This document shows, piece by piece, positions 8,818 through 17,263 of a stretch of DNA of 64,000 nucleotides. The notes under the pieces were generated by a model that saw only the letters and a program-made list of their open reading frames with translations, made no database searches and had not been told where the DNA came from. The stretch's first letter is position 1. Each line of letters starts with the position of its first letter. The stretch spans positions 1,116,001 to 1,180,000 of the forward strand of contig JACJXP010000001.1 of assembly GCA_020636575.1 (NCBI GenBank), written 5' to 3'. The DNA comes from Chitinophagales bacterium (lineage in GTDB: Bacteria > Bacteroidota > Bacteroidia > Chitinophagales > Chitinophagaceae). Position numbers and translations under genes: made by a program.

Positions 8818-10764
8818 CTATTTCAGGATACTGTTCAGCGTAGCCTCATTAATTACAACAGGATATTTTTTTCTTAATTCAACATCCCATTTTTTATCCA
8901 GTATTTCCTGGTAATCGTTCATCACCAGGCCCCGGGCCTCATTAAAACTTCTTTGCATCGGTTGTGAGTAAACCTTGCTGATCCATGCGAATGATGCCGT
9001 ATTATCTGTACTGTTTATCTGTGGTTTGGTGACCATACCGCTTACAGGAGTACTATTATCGATACCCGGAATTTGGTCCCATTCCAACCGGGAAGAATCT
9101 GCATAAACCAATTCTGAATATTGTGCTACGGTGTTCTTCCACCATAAAGGACTTTTTCGAATGGCATCATATACTTTCTGAGACACACTACCATCAGAGC
9201 AGAAGAATATAACAGCATCAGCACTTTTATTCCAGATGTATTTGGGTTTATTCTGATTATAAAGAGCCAGTAAAGCTGTTGTATCTGCCTGGGCCTTGTT
9301 CCATATCTCCTGTTGCATGATCTCGAAGAACAAATTACCATCTTTAAACTCAGCCATCTGGTTACGGAAATCTTCATTGAACTCTTCAAGATGATCCTGG
9401 TAATAGTTTTTCATGATATACTTTTCCCATTCATCTGTAAGCTGATCATACGGTTTGGCGCCAGATCCGTCGGGTTTAAATCTATATGTACGGGCATAAT
9501 CGATAAAGTTGCCAGCTGTATATTTTTGATCACCGATGCTAAACAATGGAGTAGAGAGTTGAATATTCCTGCCATCCGGCCGCAGAAACTGGTTATTGAG
9601 TATACTATCTGCCAATGCCCATAATGAGAAAGCACTGTAAACTTCTTTTCTGGCACCGGCTTTATTCTTTACTTCATTGTAAATAAAATCTGTTGACTCC
9701 TTCCATCTGCCATCTGTTTTTACTTTTTGCTCCAGGACCTTTAGGTTTTCTTTATCATTTTCATCAGTAATGAGCGGTTTGGCGGTTACTCTTTTCAGGA
9801 TATGCCATCCGTATTCGGTTTGAAAGGGCTTACTGACGGATCCATCTTTTTTGAGTGACCATACCTGTTTCTCAAATACAGGATCGTATTGGCCTACACT
9901 AATATCAGGAATGTTTCCGCCAGTTGCAGCACTGATATAATCATTACTGAAAGTGGATGCCAACTGACCAAAATCTCTGCCTGACTGAATGAGTTTGTAG
10001 AGAGAATCCGCTTTTTTACCTATCAATTTTTTGTTGGCTTCATCTGTTCCGGGAGGAAATGCCAGTAATATCTGCTGCACTTTCATTTTGCCCAGTGCCT
10101 TTCGTTCACTCATTACTTTGAGTATATGGTAACCACTGTTTGAGCGGATCACATCTGTTGTATGGCCGGGCCGGGTATTATAAGCTGCCTTTTCGAGCTC
10201 ATAAGGGAGAGAAAAAACAGTAATAAATCCAATATAACCTTTGTTTTCCTTTGCTGAAGGATCATCTGAATATTGCATGGCTACCTTATCAAAAGCGGTG
10301 CCTTTTTTCAGAAGAGCCAGCACTTCATCTTTTTTCTTATTTGCTACAGTTGTATCCAATGCGCCTGCGGCATTTTTAAAAGAAATAAAAATGTGAGAAA
10401 GCTCAATATCTTTTAAACTGCGAACAAAAGCTTCATGGGTCATTTTATCCAGAATATCCGGGTTGGTCATATACCCTTCAATGATCTGTGCCCGAAGATT
10501 GGCGAATTCTGTTTTCAGGTTTGGCAGAGTATCATACCCACGACTGTATGCTTCTTTTACTTTAAGCTTTGATTTAATGAAAAGATCAAGGTATTCCCGG
10601 ATAGATTTTTCCTTATTTGCTACGGGTTGGGTATTATTCTTCTTATAAGCCCTTAAGAATTCTTTTGCATCTACTTTGTCATTACCATAGGTAAAAAGGG
10701 TTTGTGCACTGCAATAGCCGGTTAAAAAAACCAGCAGGATCAAAAAAACAGAAAACCGTTTCAT
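8818..10764 (-). CDS. Periplasmic parvulin-type peptidyl-prolyl isomerase (two PpiC domains)
   Basis: A 648-residue exported protein with a cleavable signal peptide (LILLVFLTGYCSAQ). Two tandem rotamase domains are recognisable: one around residues 115-215 (LSHIFISF...SGYHILKV) and one around 220-325 (VQQILLAF...YGWHILKRV). A long C-terminal part without a recognised domain follows. The architecture recalls SurA/PrsA-like folding factors for outer membrane proteins; this is inference from domains. It lies 21 bases after a TlpA-like thiol oxidoreductase gene on the same strand, so both may serve folding of exported proteins. Confidence 0.85.
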   Translation of the reverse strand: MKRFSVFLILLVFLTGYCSAQTLFTYGNDKVDAKEFLRAYKKNNTQPVANKEKSIREYLDLFIKSKLKVKEAYSRGYDTLPNLKTEFANLRAQIIEGYMTNPDILDKMTHEAFVRSLKDIELSHIFISFKNAAGALDTTVANKKKDEVLALLKKGTAFDKVAMQYSDDPSAKENKGYIGFITVFSLPYELEKAAYNTRPGHTTDVIRSNSGYHILKVMSERKALGKMKVQQILLAFPPGTDEANKKLIGKKADSLYKLIQSGRDFGQLASTFSNDYISAATGGNIPDISVGQYDPVFEKQVWSLKKDGSVSKPFQTEYGWHILKRVTAKPLITDENDKENLKVLEQKVKTDGRWKESTDFIYNEVKNKAGARKEVYSAFSLWALADSILNNQFLRPDGRNIQLSTPLFSIGDQKYTAGNFIDYARTYRFKPDGSGAKPYDQLTDEWEKYIMKNYYQDHLEEFNEDFRNQMAEFKDGNLFFEIMQQEIWNKAQADTTALLALYNQNKPKYIWNKSADAVIFFCSDGSVSQKVYDAIRKSPLWWKNTVAQYSELVYADSSRLEWDQIPGIDNSTPVSGMVTKPQINSTDNTASFAWISKVYSQPMQRSFNEARGLVMNDYQEILDKKWDVELRKKYPVVINEATLNSILK

Positions 10765-10785
10765 AGTACTAAGTATTGGATAATG

Positions 10786-12222
10786 TTATTGTTTTTTCAG
10801 TTTTAATTGCAAAACTTCATCGAGTTGTTCATAAGCAAGTTTTTTGGCCACAATACGTTTTTCCTTATCAAGCAGGTACAACGTAGGAAAAGAAAGTACA
10901 TCATACAATTGAGAATAACCCGGAATGCCTGAACCTATCCTTTCTTTATCAGCTTCCTTTGAGTAATACACATGGGTCCAGTCCTGCAGGTTATGCTCAT
11001 GTATAAAATCTGTCCAGTTCTTTTTAGTGCCGTCAGTTTCTTTGGCAACAGCAAACATTTTTAATCCTACATCCTTCCATTTGGCCCGGTAAAAAGAATC
11101 AAGTTTTGGTAGTACTTCCCTGCAGTGGCCACAGGTGGGGTCCCAAAAAACCACCACAATATAATCGGCAACCTGTTCGTATAAACTGATCTGTTTGCCC
11201 GATGTGTCCGGGAGGTAAATATCAGCGGCGGGGGTACCCATAATATTTGCCATTAAGCTGTAAGCCCTGTCTGTAATGGTCTTTTCGCCTTTTTCATTAA
11301 GCCAATCATATTTTTTGTTGGCAAAATATTTTTCAAAAAGATGCACAAACACGGCATCCTCCCACATGTATTTCTGATTGAGATAGCGGTTTACAAATTT
11401 GATAAGTAAGAATCGGGTCATCTCACTGCTTACACTGGCATAAGCCATCATCCAGTCAATTTCATTGATAACGGAATCCGGGTGAGGTACTATTAACTGG
11501 TTCATATACTTGTCCAGCTTTTCCTCAAAAAAAGGAGTGTAGGCAAGCCTGCCATCCCAGAAATTCACTCCATCCCAATAATGTTGTTTGTAGTAATTGT
11601 ATGCTTCCAGTGAATCTGTTTTAGTCTGTAGGTTTTTAAGATTACCGGTTAGTTTAGGTTCCCGCATGGTAATAAGGAGGGTGCTTAAAATAGATCCTGC
11701 ATTCTCCTTTATTAGTTCGTCCCGGTATGCTGTTATCTCACTATCCAGCTTATTAAGTTCATCTGAGATCCGGGTAGATTCCTTCTGGTCCTCTGTAGCT
11801 TTTAATTCAGCCTGCAACTCACTGATCCGTTTCCCTTTGCTGTTCATGTGTTTCTGGTAATCAATAAACAGGTTATTATCAGGAGAATTCTCAAACTTCA
11901 ACCCATTCTGGTTTAGTGTTGCCGTGTCAGCTATTACTGAAAAATGCTGATTCTGGTCTACCAGTATCTCAAAAAAACCGGCTTTGCTGGGGTAGCCAAC
12001 AAGGTAAATGCCACCCTGTAATCTTTGATCTCCCTTAAATACCGCCTGGCTGTTTTCATCCAGCATGGCCGAATCAATGATCGGGTATGTTTTGCCAAAA
12101 TAATGGCCCAGGTAGATGTATTGATTCTTAAAAGGTTTGAAAGTAACCTTGATCTCATGACCAGGTTGAGCAGCAATAACGACGGAAAACAATAAAAAAA
12201 GAGGTAATAATGCCTTTTTCAT
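10786..12222 (-). CDS. TlpA-like thioredoxin-fold lipoprotein/secreted disulfide reductase
   Basis: A 478-residue protein with signal peptide LLPLFLLFSVVIAAQ. The N-terminal ~110 residues resemble the DUF4369 beta domain, a coiled-coil-rich middle part follows (residues about 125-170, with ELQAELKATEDQKE), and the C-terminal ~150 residues are a thioredoxin-like domain with the active site WDPTCGHC and cis-Pro in LSFPTLYLLD. Proteins of this type in Bacteroidota are periplasmic thiol:disulfide oxidoreductases of unproven substrate. It is the first gene of a two-gene series with the PpiC protein. Confidence 0.85.
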   Translation of the reverse strand: MKKALLPLFLLFSVVIAAQPGHEIKVTFKPFKNQYIYLGHYFGKTYPIIDSAMLDENSQAVFKGDQRLQGGIYLVGYPSKAGFFEILVDQNQHFSVIADTATLNQNGLKFENSPDNNLFIDYQKHMNSKGKRISELQAELKATEDQKESTRISDELNKLDSEITAYRDELIKENAGSILSTLLITMREPKLTGNLKNLQTKTDSLEAYNYYKQHYWDGVNFWDGRLAYTPFFEEKLDKYMNQLIVPHPDSVINEIDWMMAYASVSSEMTRFLLIKFVNRYLNQKYMWEDAVFVHLFEKYFANKKYDWLNEKGEKTITDRAYSLMANIMGTPAADIYLPDTSGKQISLYEQVADYIVVVFWDPTCGHCREVLPKLDSFYRAKWKDVGLKMFAVAKETDGTKKNWTDFIHEHNLQDWTHVYYSKEADKERIGSGIPGYSQLYDVLSFPTLYLLDKEKRIVAKKLAYEQLDEVLQLKLKKQ

Positions 12223-12298
12223 GAGTCAGAATGAATCGGGTAAAGATATTAAAAACGAGCCTTTATAGGGTAAAAAGATGAACTTAAAAGCCATTTGG

Positions 12299-12332
12299 TT
12301 GCGAGCAACCCGCCTTCAAAAACGTAGATTTG
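12299..12332 (+). promoter_or_regulatory. Promoter of rlmD, possibly leaderless
   Basis: TTG (12299-12301), a 23-base spacer and TAGATTTG (12325-12332) match the Bacteroidota promoter. The box ends only 4 bases before the GTG start codon at 12337, so transcription would begin at or next to the start codon. Confidence 0.6.
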
Positions 12333-12336
12333 CGCC

Positions 12337-13740
12337 GTGAGAAAAAAGAAAAAAATTGTATTAGAAAATATAACGGTAGAGGATTATGCCGCCGAAGGCC
12401 GGTCATTGGCCCGGGTAGACGGGAAAGTGATCTTTATTGAGAATGTGGTGCCGGGTGATGTGGTGGATGTCAGGTTGCTGAAAAACAAAAAAGACTGGGC
12501 TGAGGGGGTGCCGGTAAATATTCACTCATACTCAGCGTTCAGGGTGCCGCCTTTTTGTTCCCATTTTGGGGTATGCGGCGGTTGCCAGTGGCAAATGCTG
12601 CCATATGAAAAACAATTAGAATATAAACATCGCCAGGTTGAGGAAACATTAAAAAGGATCGGGAAAGTCTCATTGCCAGAACTGCAGCCCATCCTTGGCG
12701 CAACGGAAACAAAGTTTTATCGTAATAAGATCGAGTACACTTTTGGCAATAAAAGGTATTTGACAAAGGAAGAGCTGGGTGATGAAACTATAAATGCCGA
12801 ACAGAATGTAGCCGGGTTCCATGCCAAAGGTTTTTTTGATAAAGTGGTTGATATTGAAACCTGCTATCTGCAACAGGAACCCACCAACCAGGTCAGGCTT
12901 GCGATAAAACAACTGGCTTTGGAGAACGGATGGTCCTTTTATGATATAAGAAACCATACAGGGTTTTTAAGAAATATGCAGGTGAGGCTTTGCACTACGG
13001 GGGAGATCATGATCAATATCATTGTAGGTGAAGATGACCAGGACAAGATTCGTTTAATGATGGAGACAATTTCTTCCCGTTTTTCACAGGTAACTACCTG
13101 GTTGTTTACGATCAATACAAAATGGAACGACAGCTTGTATGACCTGGAGCCTGTTATTTATAAAGGGAATGGTTATGTGATTGAAAAGCTGGAAAATTTT
13201 CAGTTCAAGATAGGGCCAAAGTCTTTTTTCCAGACCAATACCCGGCAGGCAGAACAACTGTATAAAGTAACAAGGGATTTTGCTGAACTAACCGGTAAAG
13301 AAACTGTGTATGATCTTTATTGTGGCACGGGCAGCATTGGCATTTTTGTAAGTGAAAAAGCGGCAAAGATCATTGGCGTGGAAACCATTGAAGCAGCAGT
13401 AGCGGATGCCAAAGAAAATGCGGCCCTGAATTGTTTAACTAAAGCAACTTTTTTCGCCGGTGATGTGATCAATGTTTGTAATGATGAATTTTTTGGAGCT
13501 CATGGCAAACCTGATGTGATCATCACCGATCCGCCAAGGGCGGGCATGCATGAAAAACTGGTAAAAAAAATACTGGATATGGAAGCACCGGTAGTAGTAT
13601 ATGTAAGCTGTAATCCTTCAACACAGGCAAGGGACCTGAGCCTGCTGGATAAAAAATATGTTGTTACAAAAGCGCAGCCGGTGGATATGTTTCCGCATAC
13701 CCATCATATTGAGAATGTGCTACAGTTAAAGTTGCGGTGA
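12337..13740 (+). CDS. rlmD: 23S rRNA (uracil-5-)-methyltransferase RlmD
   Basis: A 467-residue protein with an N-terminal TRAM domain (residues about 1-65), a 4Fe-4S cluster signature CX5CX2C (CSHFGVCGGC, from residue 74) plus a later Cys in ETCYLQ, the FFQTN motif, a SAM-binding motif VYDLYCGTGSIGIF, the DPPRAG motif, and the catalytic Cys425 in YVSCNPSTQARD. RlmD-type enzymes methylate C5 of U1939 in 23S rRNA; some family members modify other rRNA or tRNA uridines, so the exact position is inferred. The start is GTG; no in-frame ATG occurs before the Fe-S motif. Confidence 0.9.
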   Translation: MRKKKKIVLENITVEDYAAEGRSLARVDGKVIFIENVVPGDVVDVRLLKNKKDWAEGVPVNIHSYSAFRVPPFCSHFGVCGGCQWQMLPYEKQLEYKHRQVEETLKRIGKVSLPELQPILGATETKFYRNKIEYTFGNKRYLTKEELGDETINAEQNVAGFHAKGFFDKVVDIETCYLQQEPTNQVRLAIKQLALENGWSFYDIRNHTGFLRNMQVRLCTTGEIMINIIVGEDDQDKIRLMMETISSRFSQVTTWLFTINTKWNDSLYDLEPVIYKGNGYVIEKLENFQFKIGPKSFFQTNTRQAEQLYKVTRDFAELTGKETVYDLYCGTGSIGIFVSEKAAKIIGVETIEAAVADAKENAALNCLTKATFFAGDVINVCNDEFFGAHGKPDVIITDPPRAGMHEKLVKKILDMEAPVVVYVSCNPSTQARDLSLLDKKYVVTKAQPVDMFPHTHHIENVLQLKLR

Positions 13741-13744
13741 TTTT

Positions 13745-14155
13745 CTAATAAATCATCACCTGTTTTTCATTATAAACTTTAGCGGCTTTCTTAAAGTTTT
13801 TGTTTAGCTGGCTCAAAAAATAAAAAGACCCGGCTGTACAAATAACTCCTGCAATTGAAAATCCCCGTTTATAATTATAAGGATAAGTTTTGCTTCTTCT
13901 GGAACCAAGGTAAAGCAAGCCAATAGCTGATGCAGATGAGGTCCAATATGCTATTTCAAAATTTCCTGCTTTTTTATAAAACGGAACGGCCTCGGTTACC
14001 TTATAAATTTCAGCTTTAAATTCTTGTTTTGTAATTTTTTTACCATTTAGCTTAGGTTTTGACCATCTCCATTCAAGGTGGTTTACTTTGTTACTTTCCT
14101 GGGCAAGAAGTGAAAATGGAAACAATAAGCAAAATATTAAAAGGAAAGAGCTCAT
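13745..14155 (-). CDS. Small exported membrane protein of unknown function
   Basis: A 136-residue protein with a signal peptide (LLIFCLLFPFSLLAQ, cleavage likely after AQ-like site near residue 19) and two later hydrophobic stretches (IAYWTSSASAIGLLYLG and FSIAGVICTAGSFYFL). No family is recognised. Similar short exported proteins with paired hydrophobic segments are frequent in Bacteroidota; 45366-45815 here has the same general plan without clear sequence identity. The gene ends 4 bases from the convergent rlmD. Confidence 0.6.
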   Translation of the reverse strand: MSSFLLIFCLLFPFSLLAQESNKVNHLEWRWSKPKLNGKKITKQEFKAEIYKVTEAVPFYKKAGNFEIAYWTSSASAIGLLYLGSRRSKTYPYNYKRGFSIAGVICTAGSFYFLSQLNKNFKKAAKVYNEKQVMIY

Positions 14156-14199
14156 GTTTTTCAGCCTTTAAAATCTATAAAAGTATTAACTATACAGCG

Positions 14200-14230
14200 T
14201 TGAAAGCTTAATTAATGAGTTGTATTTTTG
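14200..14230 (+). promoter_or_regulatory. Promoter of the rhomboid pair, possibly leaderless
   Basis: TTG (14200-14202), 20-base spacer, TATTTTTG (14223-14230). Four bases separate the box from the ATG at 14235. The reading frame is open upstream to a TTG at 14220, which lies inside the spacer, so the promoter fixes the start at 14235. Confidence 0.7.
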
Positions 14231-14234
14231 CCGC

Positions 14235-14975
14235 ATGAGTGATTTCCGGTTTACCCGACCTGACCCGTTTCCCCCGATAGTAAAAAATCTGATCATTATC
14301 AATGCACTGGTTTTTTTATGCCAGATCATTTTTGATAAGCAGTATGGTATTACAGAAATGATTGCTATGTGGCCTATTATGCCAGAAAAGCTGCATGATA
14401 TACTGGTTAGCAATGGATACCTGTCCGGTTCACAGGGATTTAAACCTTACCAGATAGTTACACATCTTTTTGCCCATTCCCCACAACTTCTTTTTCATAT
14501 CCTTTTCAACATGTTTGCACTCTGGATGTTTGGCCGTGTGCTGGAGAATGTATGGGGTGGGAAACGATTCTTGTTTTTCTATCTGGCATCTGGTTTAGGT
14601 GCTGCGGCATTGCATCTTGGCATCCAGTATTTCCGTGCAGAGCAGCTTTTGCATGCATTTGATGCAAATGATATTACTGCAATTAAAAACAATATCGGTG
14701 CAGTAGCTCCGGCACTGGGCGCTTCGGGTGCAGTAATGGGTGTGTTTGCTGCCTTTGCGTATACATTTCCGAATACTGAATTATACCTGATGTTTATTCC
14801 GATACCTATCAAAGCCAAATGGGCTATTCTCGGGTTTGTAGCGTTAGATCTTTTTGGTGGTGTGGCAAGAGTAAGCGGTGATAATATTGCCCACTTTGCT
14901 CACCTGGGAGGGGCTATTACCGGGTTCCTGATAGTTTTATACTGGAACAAAAGGAACCGTAAAACGTTATACTAA
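14235..14975 (+). CDS. Rhomboid family intramembrane serine protease (first of pair)
   Basis: A 246-residue polytopic protein with the rhomboid dyad: Ser164 in GASGAVMG and His223 in AHFAHLGGAITG. About six membrane segments are visible, with the HILFNMFALWMFG segment that follows the family L1 region. Rhomboids cut transmembrane substrates within the bilayer. A second rhomboid gene starts 8 bases after its stop and a membrane-anchored EEP-fold gene follows, so these three are probably one transcript. The substrate is unknown. Confidence 0.88.
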   Translation: MSDFRFTRPDPFPPIVKNLIIINALVFLCQIIFDKQYGITEMIAMWPIMPEKLHDILVSNGYLSGSQGFKPYQIVTHLFAHSPQLLFHILFNMFALWMFGRVLENVWGGKRFLFFYLASGLGAAALHLGIQYFRAEQLLHAFDANDITAIKNNIGAVAPALGASGAVMGVFAAFAYTFPNTELYLMFIPIPIKAKWAILGFVALDLFGGVARVSGDNIAHFAHLGGAITGFLIVLYWNKRNRKTLY

Positions 14976-14983
14976 AAACTATT

Positions 14984-15919
14984 GTGTTGGCTTATTCAGA
15001 AAAAAAATACCGGTCAAAGATCAGCTTTAAGCAAGACAATAATTCCCTGCTTACACTCATCGCCATTTGCCTGGTGCTTTTTGTGGGATTGGCTTTTTTG
15101 AAAGCAGTTTGGTATTCCCGTTTCCCAAAGGAAGAGGCGCTTGGTTATTTTAATCAACAGGTGTTAAGTTGGTTTGTATTGCCGGCCACAACCGGTGAAC
15201 TGATCAGAAAGCCCTGGACGATCATCACCCACATGTTTGTACATGATGATTTCTGGCGCATTTTATCTAATATGTTGTGGTTGTGGTGCTTTGGATTTAT
15301 TATGCAGGATATTACCGGCAACCGCAAACTGATCCCTGTTTTTATTTATGGATCATTGGGAGGTGCCATTGGATTTATTTTGGCGTATAACCTGATTCCT
15401 TCCCTGGCAGCATTAGCCAACAATGCTGTATTGATCGGTTCCTCAGCCGGTGTAATGGCTGTTGCTGTGGTGATCACTATTATCTCACCCCGTTACCGCA
15501 TATTTCCTATGATCGCCGGAGGAATTCCGTTATGGGTTTTGACGGCTGTTTTTATTATTGCCGACCTGGCAACAGTTTCCATTTATGATACGGGTGGCCT
15601 TATTGCCCATATATCCGGTGGGGTTACCGGTTTCCTTTTCATGTGGTTGCTCCGTCGGGGATATGACATGAGTGACTGGATGAATAATTTCTTTGACTGG
15701 GTCAACAATCTTTTTAACCCGGACAAACCTTCCAGGAAATCAAAGCCGATCAAAGAGCAGTTGTTTTATAAAACAGATGATAAGCCTTATACAATAACTC
15801 CAAAGGTTACACAGAAAAGGGTAGATGACATATTGGATAAGATCAGCCGTGATGGATACCAGTTTTTAACTGATGAAGAAAAGGAGTTTTTAAAAAGGGC
15901 TGGTGAAACTGATCTCTGA
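14984..15919 (+). CDS. Rhomboid family protease with C-terminal cytosolic extension (second of pair)
   Basis: A 311-residue paralogue of the preceding gene. Ser154 lies in GSSAGVM and His209 in AHISGGVTGF. After the membrane core (to about residue 235) a soluble tail carries TPKVTQKRVDDILDKISRDG and FLTDEEKEFLKRA, a short helical domain often seen at the end of Bacteroidota rhomboids. The start is GTG (14984) or the adjacent TTG; no nearby ATG is in frame. It is 8 bases from the first rhomboid gene. Confidence 0.85.
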   Translation: MLAYSEKKYRSKISFKQDNNSLLTLIAICLVLFVGLAFLKAVWYSRFPKEEALGYFNQQVLSWFVLPATTGELIRKPWTIITHMFVHDDFWRILSNMLWLWCFGFIMQDITGNRKLIPVFIYGSLGGAIGFILAYNLIPSLAALANNAVLIGSSAGVMAVAVVITIISPRYRIFPMIAGGIPLWVLTAVFIIADLATVSIYDTGGLIAHISGGVTGFLFMWLLRRGYDMSDWMNNFFDWVNNLFNPDKPSRKSKPIKEQLFYKTDDKPYTITPKVTQKRVDDILDKISRDGYQFLTDEEKEFLKRAGETDL

Positions 15920-15968
15920 TATACTACAGCTTAACTACCACCGCTACAGAATTGTTTAACTTGCATGG

Positions 15969-17090
15969 ATGGCAAGGAAGTTCAGAGGATTCACAAAAAA
16001 GTTTTTTTTGTATGCCAATATTGTGGCTGTAGCTGTTTTCCTGCTTGCCTGTTTGGTGCCTTATCTCAATCCGCAAAAATGGTGGTTCCTGTCTTTCCTT
16101 GGCCTTGCTTTTCCTTTTTTATTGTTGGTGGTGATCTTGTTCCTTATAGGCTGGCTTATTATCATGAAGCCGAAGATGGCATTGATATCGGCTGTGGCAC
16201 TTTTGCTGAGCTTTAAAAGCATTACTGTCTTTTTTGCGTTTAAACGCCAGGGAAGCTTCACTACTGAAAAAAGCCCGGAGACTTTACGTATTGTAAGCTG
16301 GAATGTGGCAAGGTTCGTTGAATTGAAAAAGAATATGAACAAGGGAAGCCAGACCCGGCAAAAGATGTTTGACCTGATCAGAGCCCAGAATGCTGATGTA
16401 TTATGCCTGCAGGAATTTCACACATCCATTAAAGAAGAATATTATAATAATATTGAGGCTGTTCAAAATGAATTAGGGTATCCTTATTACTTTTTTTCTT
16501 TTGATACGGACGGTGATAAGCATTATTATAGCTCCATCATTTTTTCCCGTTACCCGATCATTGACAGTGGCTTTGTCCGCTATCCCCGCCCCACATTACC
16601 TGATGTTTTATTACAGGCTGATATAAAATGGAACAACGATACGGTGAGGATATTCACTACACATTTGCAATCACTTCAATTTGATAAAAAGGATTATGAA
16701 AGCCTGAATAAAATAAAACATGTGGAAGATAGCATGGTGAGTGGTTCCAAAACCATTATTTCAAAAATGAAGAGAGGGTATACCAACCGGAGCATACAGG
16801 CCCATATAGTGGATGAGATCATGAGTAACAGCCCTTTTCCCAAGATTTTTTGCGGCGACCTGAACGATGTACCCAATTCTTACGCATACTTTACTGTGCG
16901 GGGAAATATGCAGGATGCATTTTTGAAGAAAAGTTTCGGGATCGGCCGTACATTTTCCGGTATTTCGCCAACCCTGCGTATCGATTATATATTCGCTGAT
17001 AATGATTTTCGTATTAAACAGTTTAAAAGAATTCCTAAAAAACTGTCAGATCATTATATGCTGGTAGCAGATATTGCTTTAGAAAAATGA
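15969..17090 (+). CDS. Membrane-anchored endonuclease/exonuclease/phosphatase-fold hydrolase
   Basis: A 373-residue protein. The first ~90 residues hold two or three transmembrane helices (FFLYANIVAVAVFLLACLV; FPFLLLVVILFLIGWLIIM). The rest is an EEP domain: SWNVARFV, CLQEFHT (metal-binding Glu), CGDLNDVPNSYAY, and the final SDHYMLVADI (catalytic His). Such domains hydrolyse phosphodiesters in nucleic acids or lipids; membrane anchoring favours an envelope substrate but this is inference. ATG at 15969 gives the long frame; a nearby ATG at 15965 is out of frame. It follows the rhomboid pair by 49 bases. Confidence 0.83.
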   Translation: MARKFRGFTKKFFLYANIVAVAVFLLACLVPYLNPQKWWFLSFLGLAFPFLLLVVILFLIGWLIIMKPKMALISAVALLLSFKSITVFFAFKRQGSFTTEKSPETLRIVSWNVARFVELKKNMNKGSQTRQKMFDLIRAQNADVLCLQEFHTSIKEEYYNNIEAVQNELGYPYYFFSFDTDGDKHYYSSIIFSRYPIIDSGFVRYPRPTLPDVLLQADIKWNNDTVRIFTTHLQSLQFDKKDYESLNKIKHVEDSMVSGSKTIISKMKRGYTNRSIQAHIVDEIMSNSPFPKIFCGDLNDVPNSYAYFTVRGNMQDAFLKKSFGIGRTFSGISPTLRIDYIFADNDFRIKQFKRIPKKLSDHYMLVADIALEK

Positions 17091-17135
17091 ATGCATTATC
17101 TTCGTTTTAATGAATTTGCACTTATATACTTGCTG

Positions 17136-17151
17136 TTGTCCGTAAGGACAA
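17136..17151. repeat. Inverted repeat upstream of cysS
   Basis: Perfect 6-base arms TTGTCC and GGACAA enclose GTAA. It lies 45 bases after the EEP gene and about 110 bases before cysS. No T-run follows, so it is not a convincing terminator; it may be leader structure. Confidence 0.4.
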
Positions 17152-17164
17152 ATTATCTGCTTTA

Positions 17165-17174
17165 CACCCGGGTG
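17165..17174. repeat. Ten-base palindrome CACCCGGGTG upstream of cysS
   Basis: A perfect palindrome 14 bases after the preceding hairpin and 86 bases before cysS. It could be an operator half-site pair or part of a structured leader. No factor is identified. Confidence 0.35.
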
Positions 17175-17227
17175 CAACGGGTCATCACTTAACTTATTTT
17201 CATCATCTTTGCTTCTCTGGATTATTT

Positions 17228-17263
17228 ATGATAATCGGAAGAGCTGTAATCATTAATATATGA
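17228..17263 (+). other. Eleven-codon upstream ORF overlapping cysS start (ATGA)
   Basis: ATG at 17228 opens an 11-residue frame (MIIGRAVIINI) whose TGA overlaps the cysS ATG as ATGA. It contains no Cys codon, so it is not a cysteine attenuator leader. It may provide translational coupling or be chance. Confidence 0.3.

Noticed and set aside
17228..17263. Cysteine attenuator leader peptide for cysS
   Set aside because: The 11-codon ORF contains no Cys codon and no terminator/antiterminator pair with a T-run follows.
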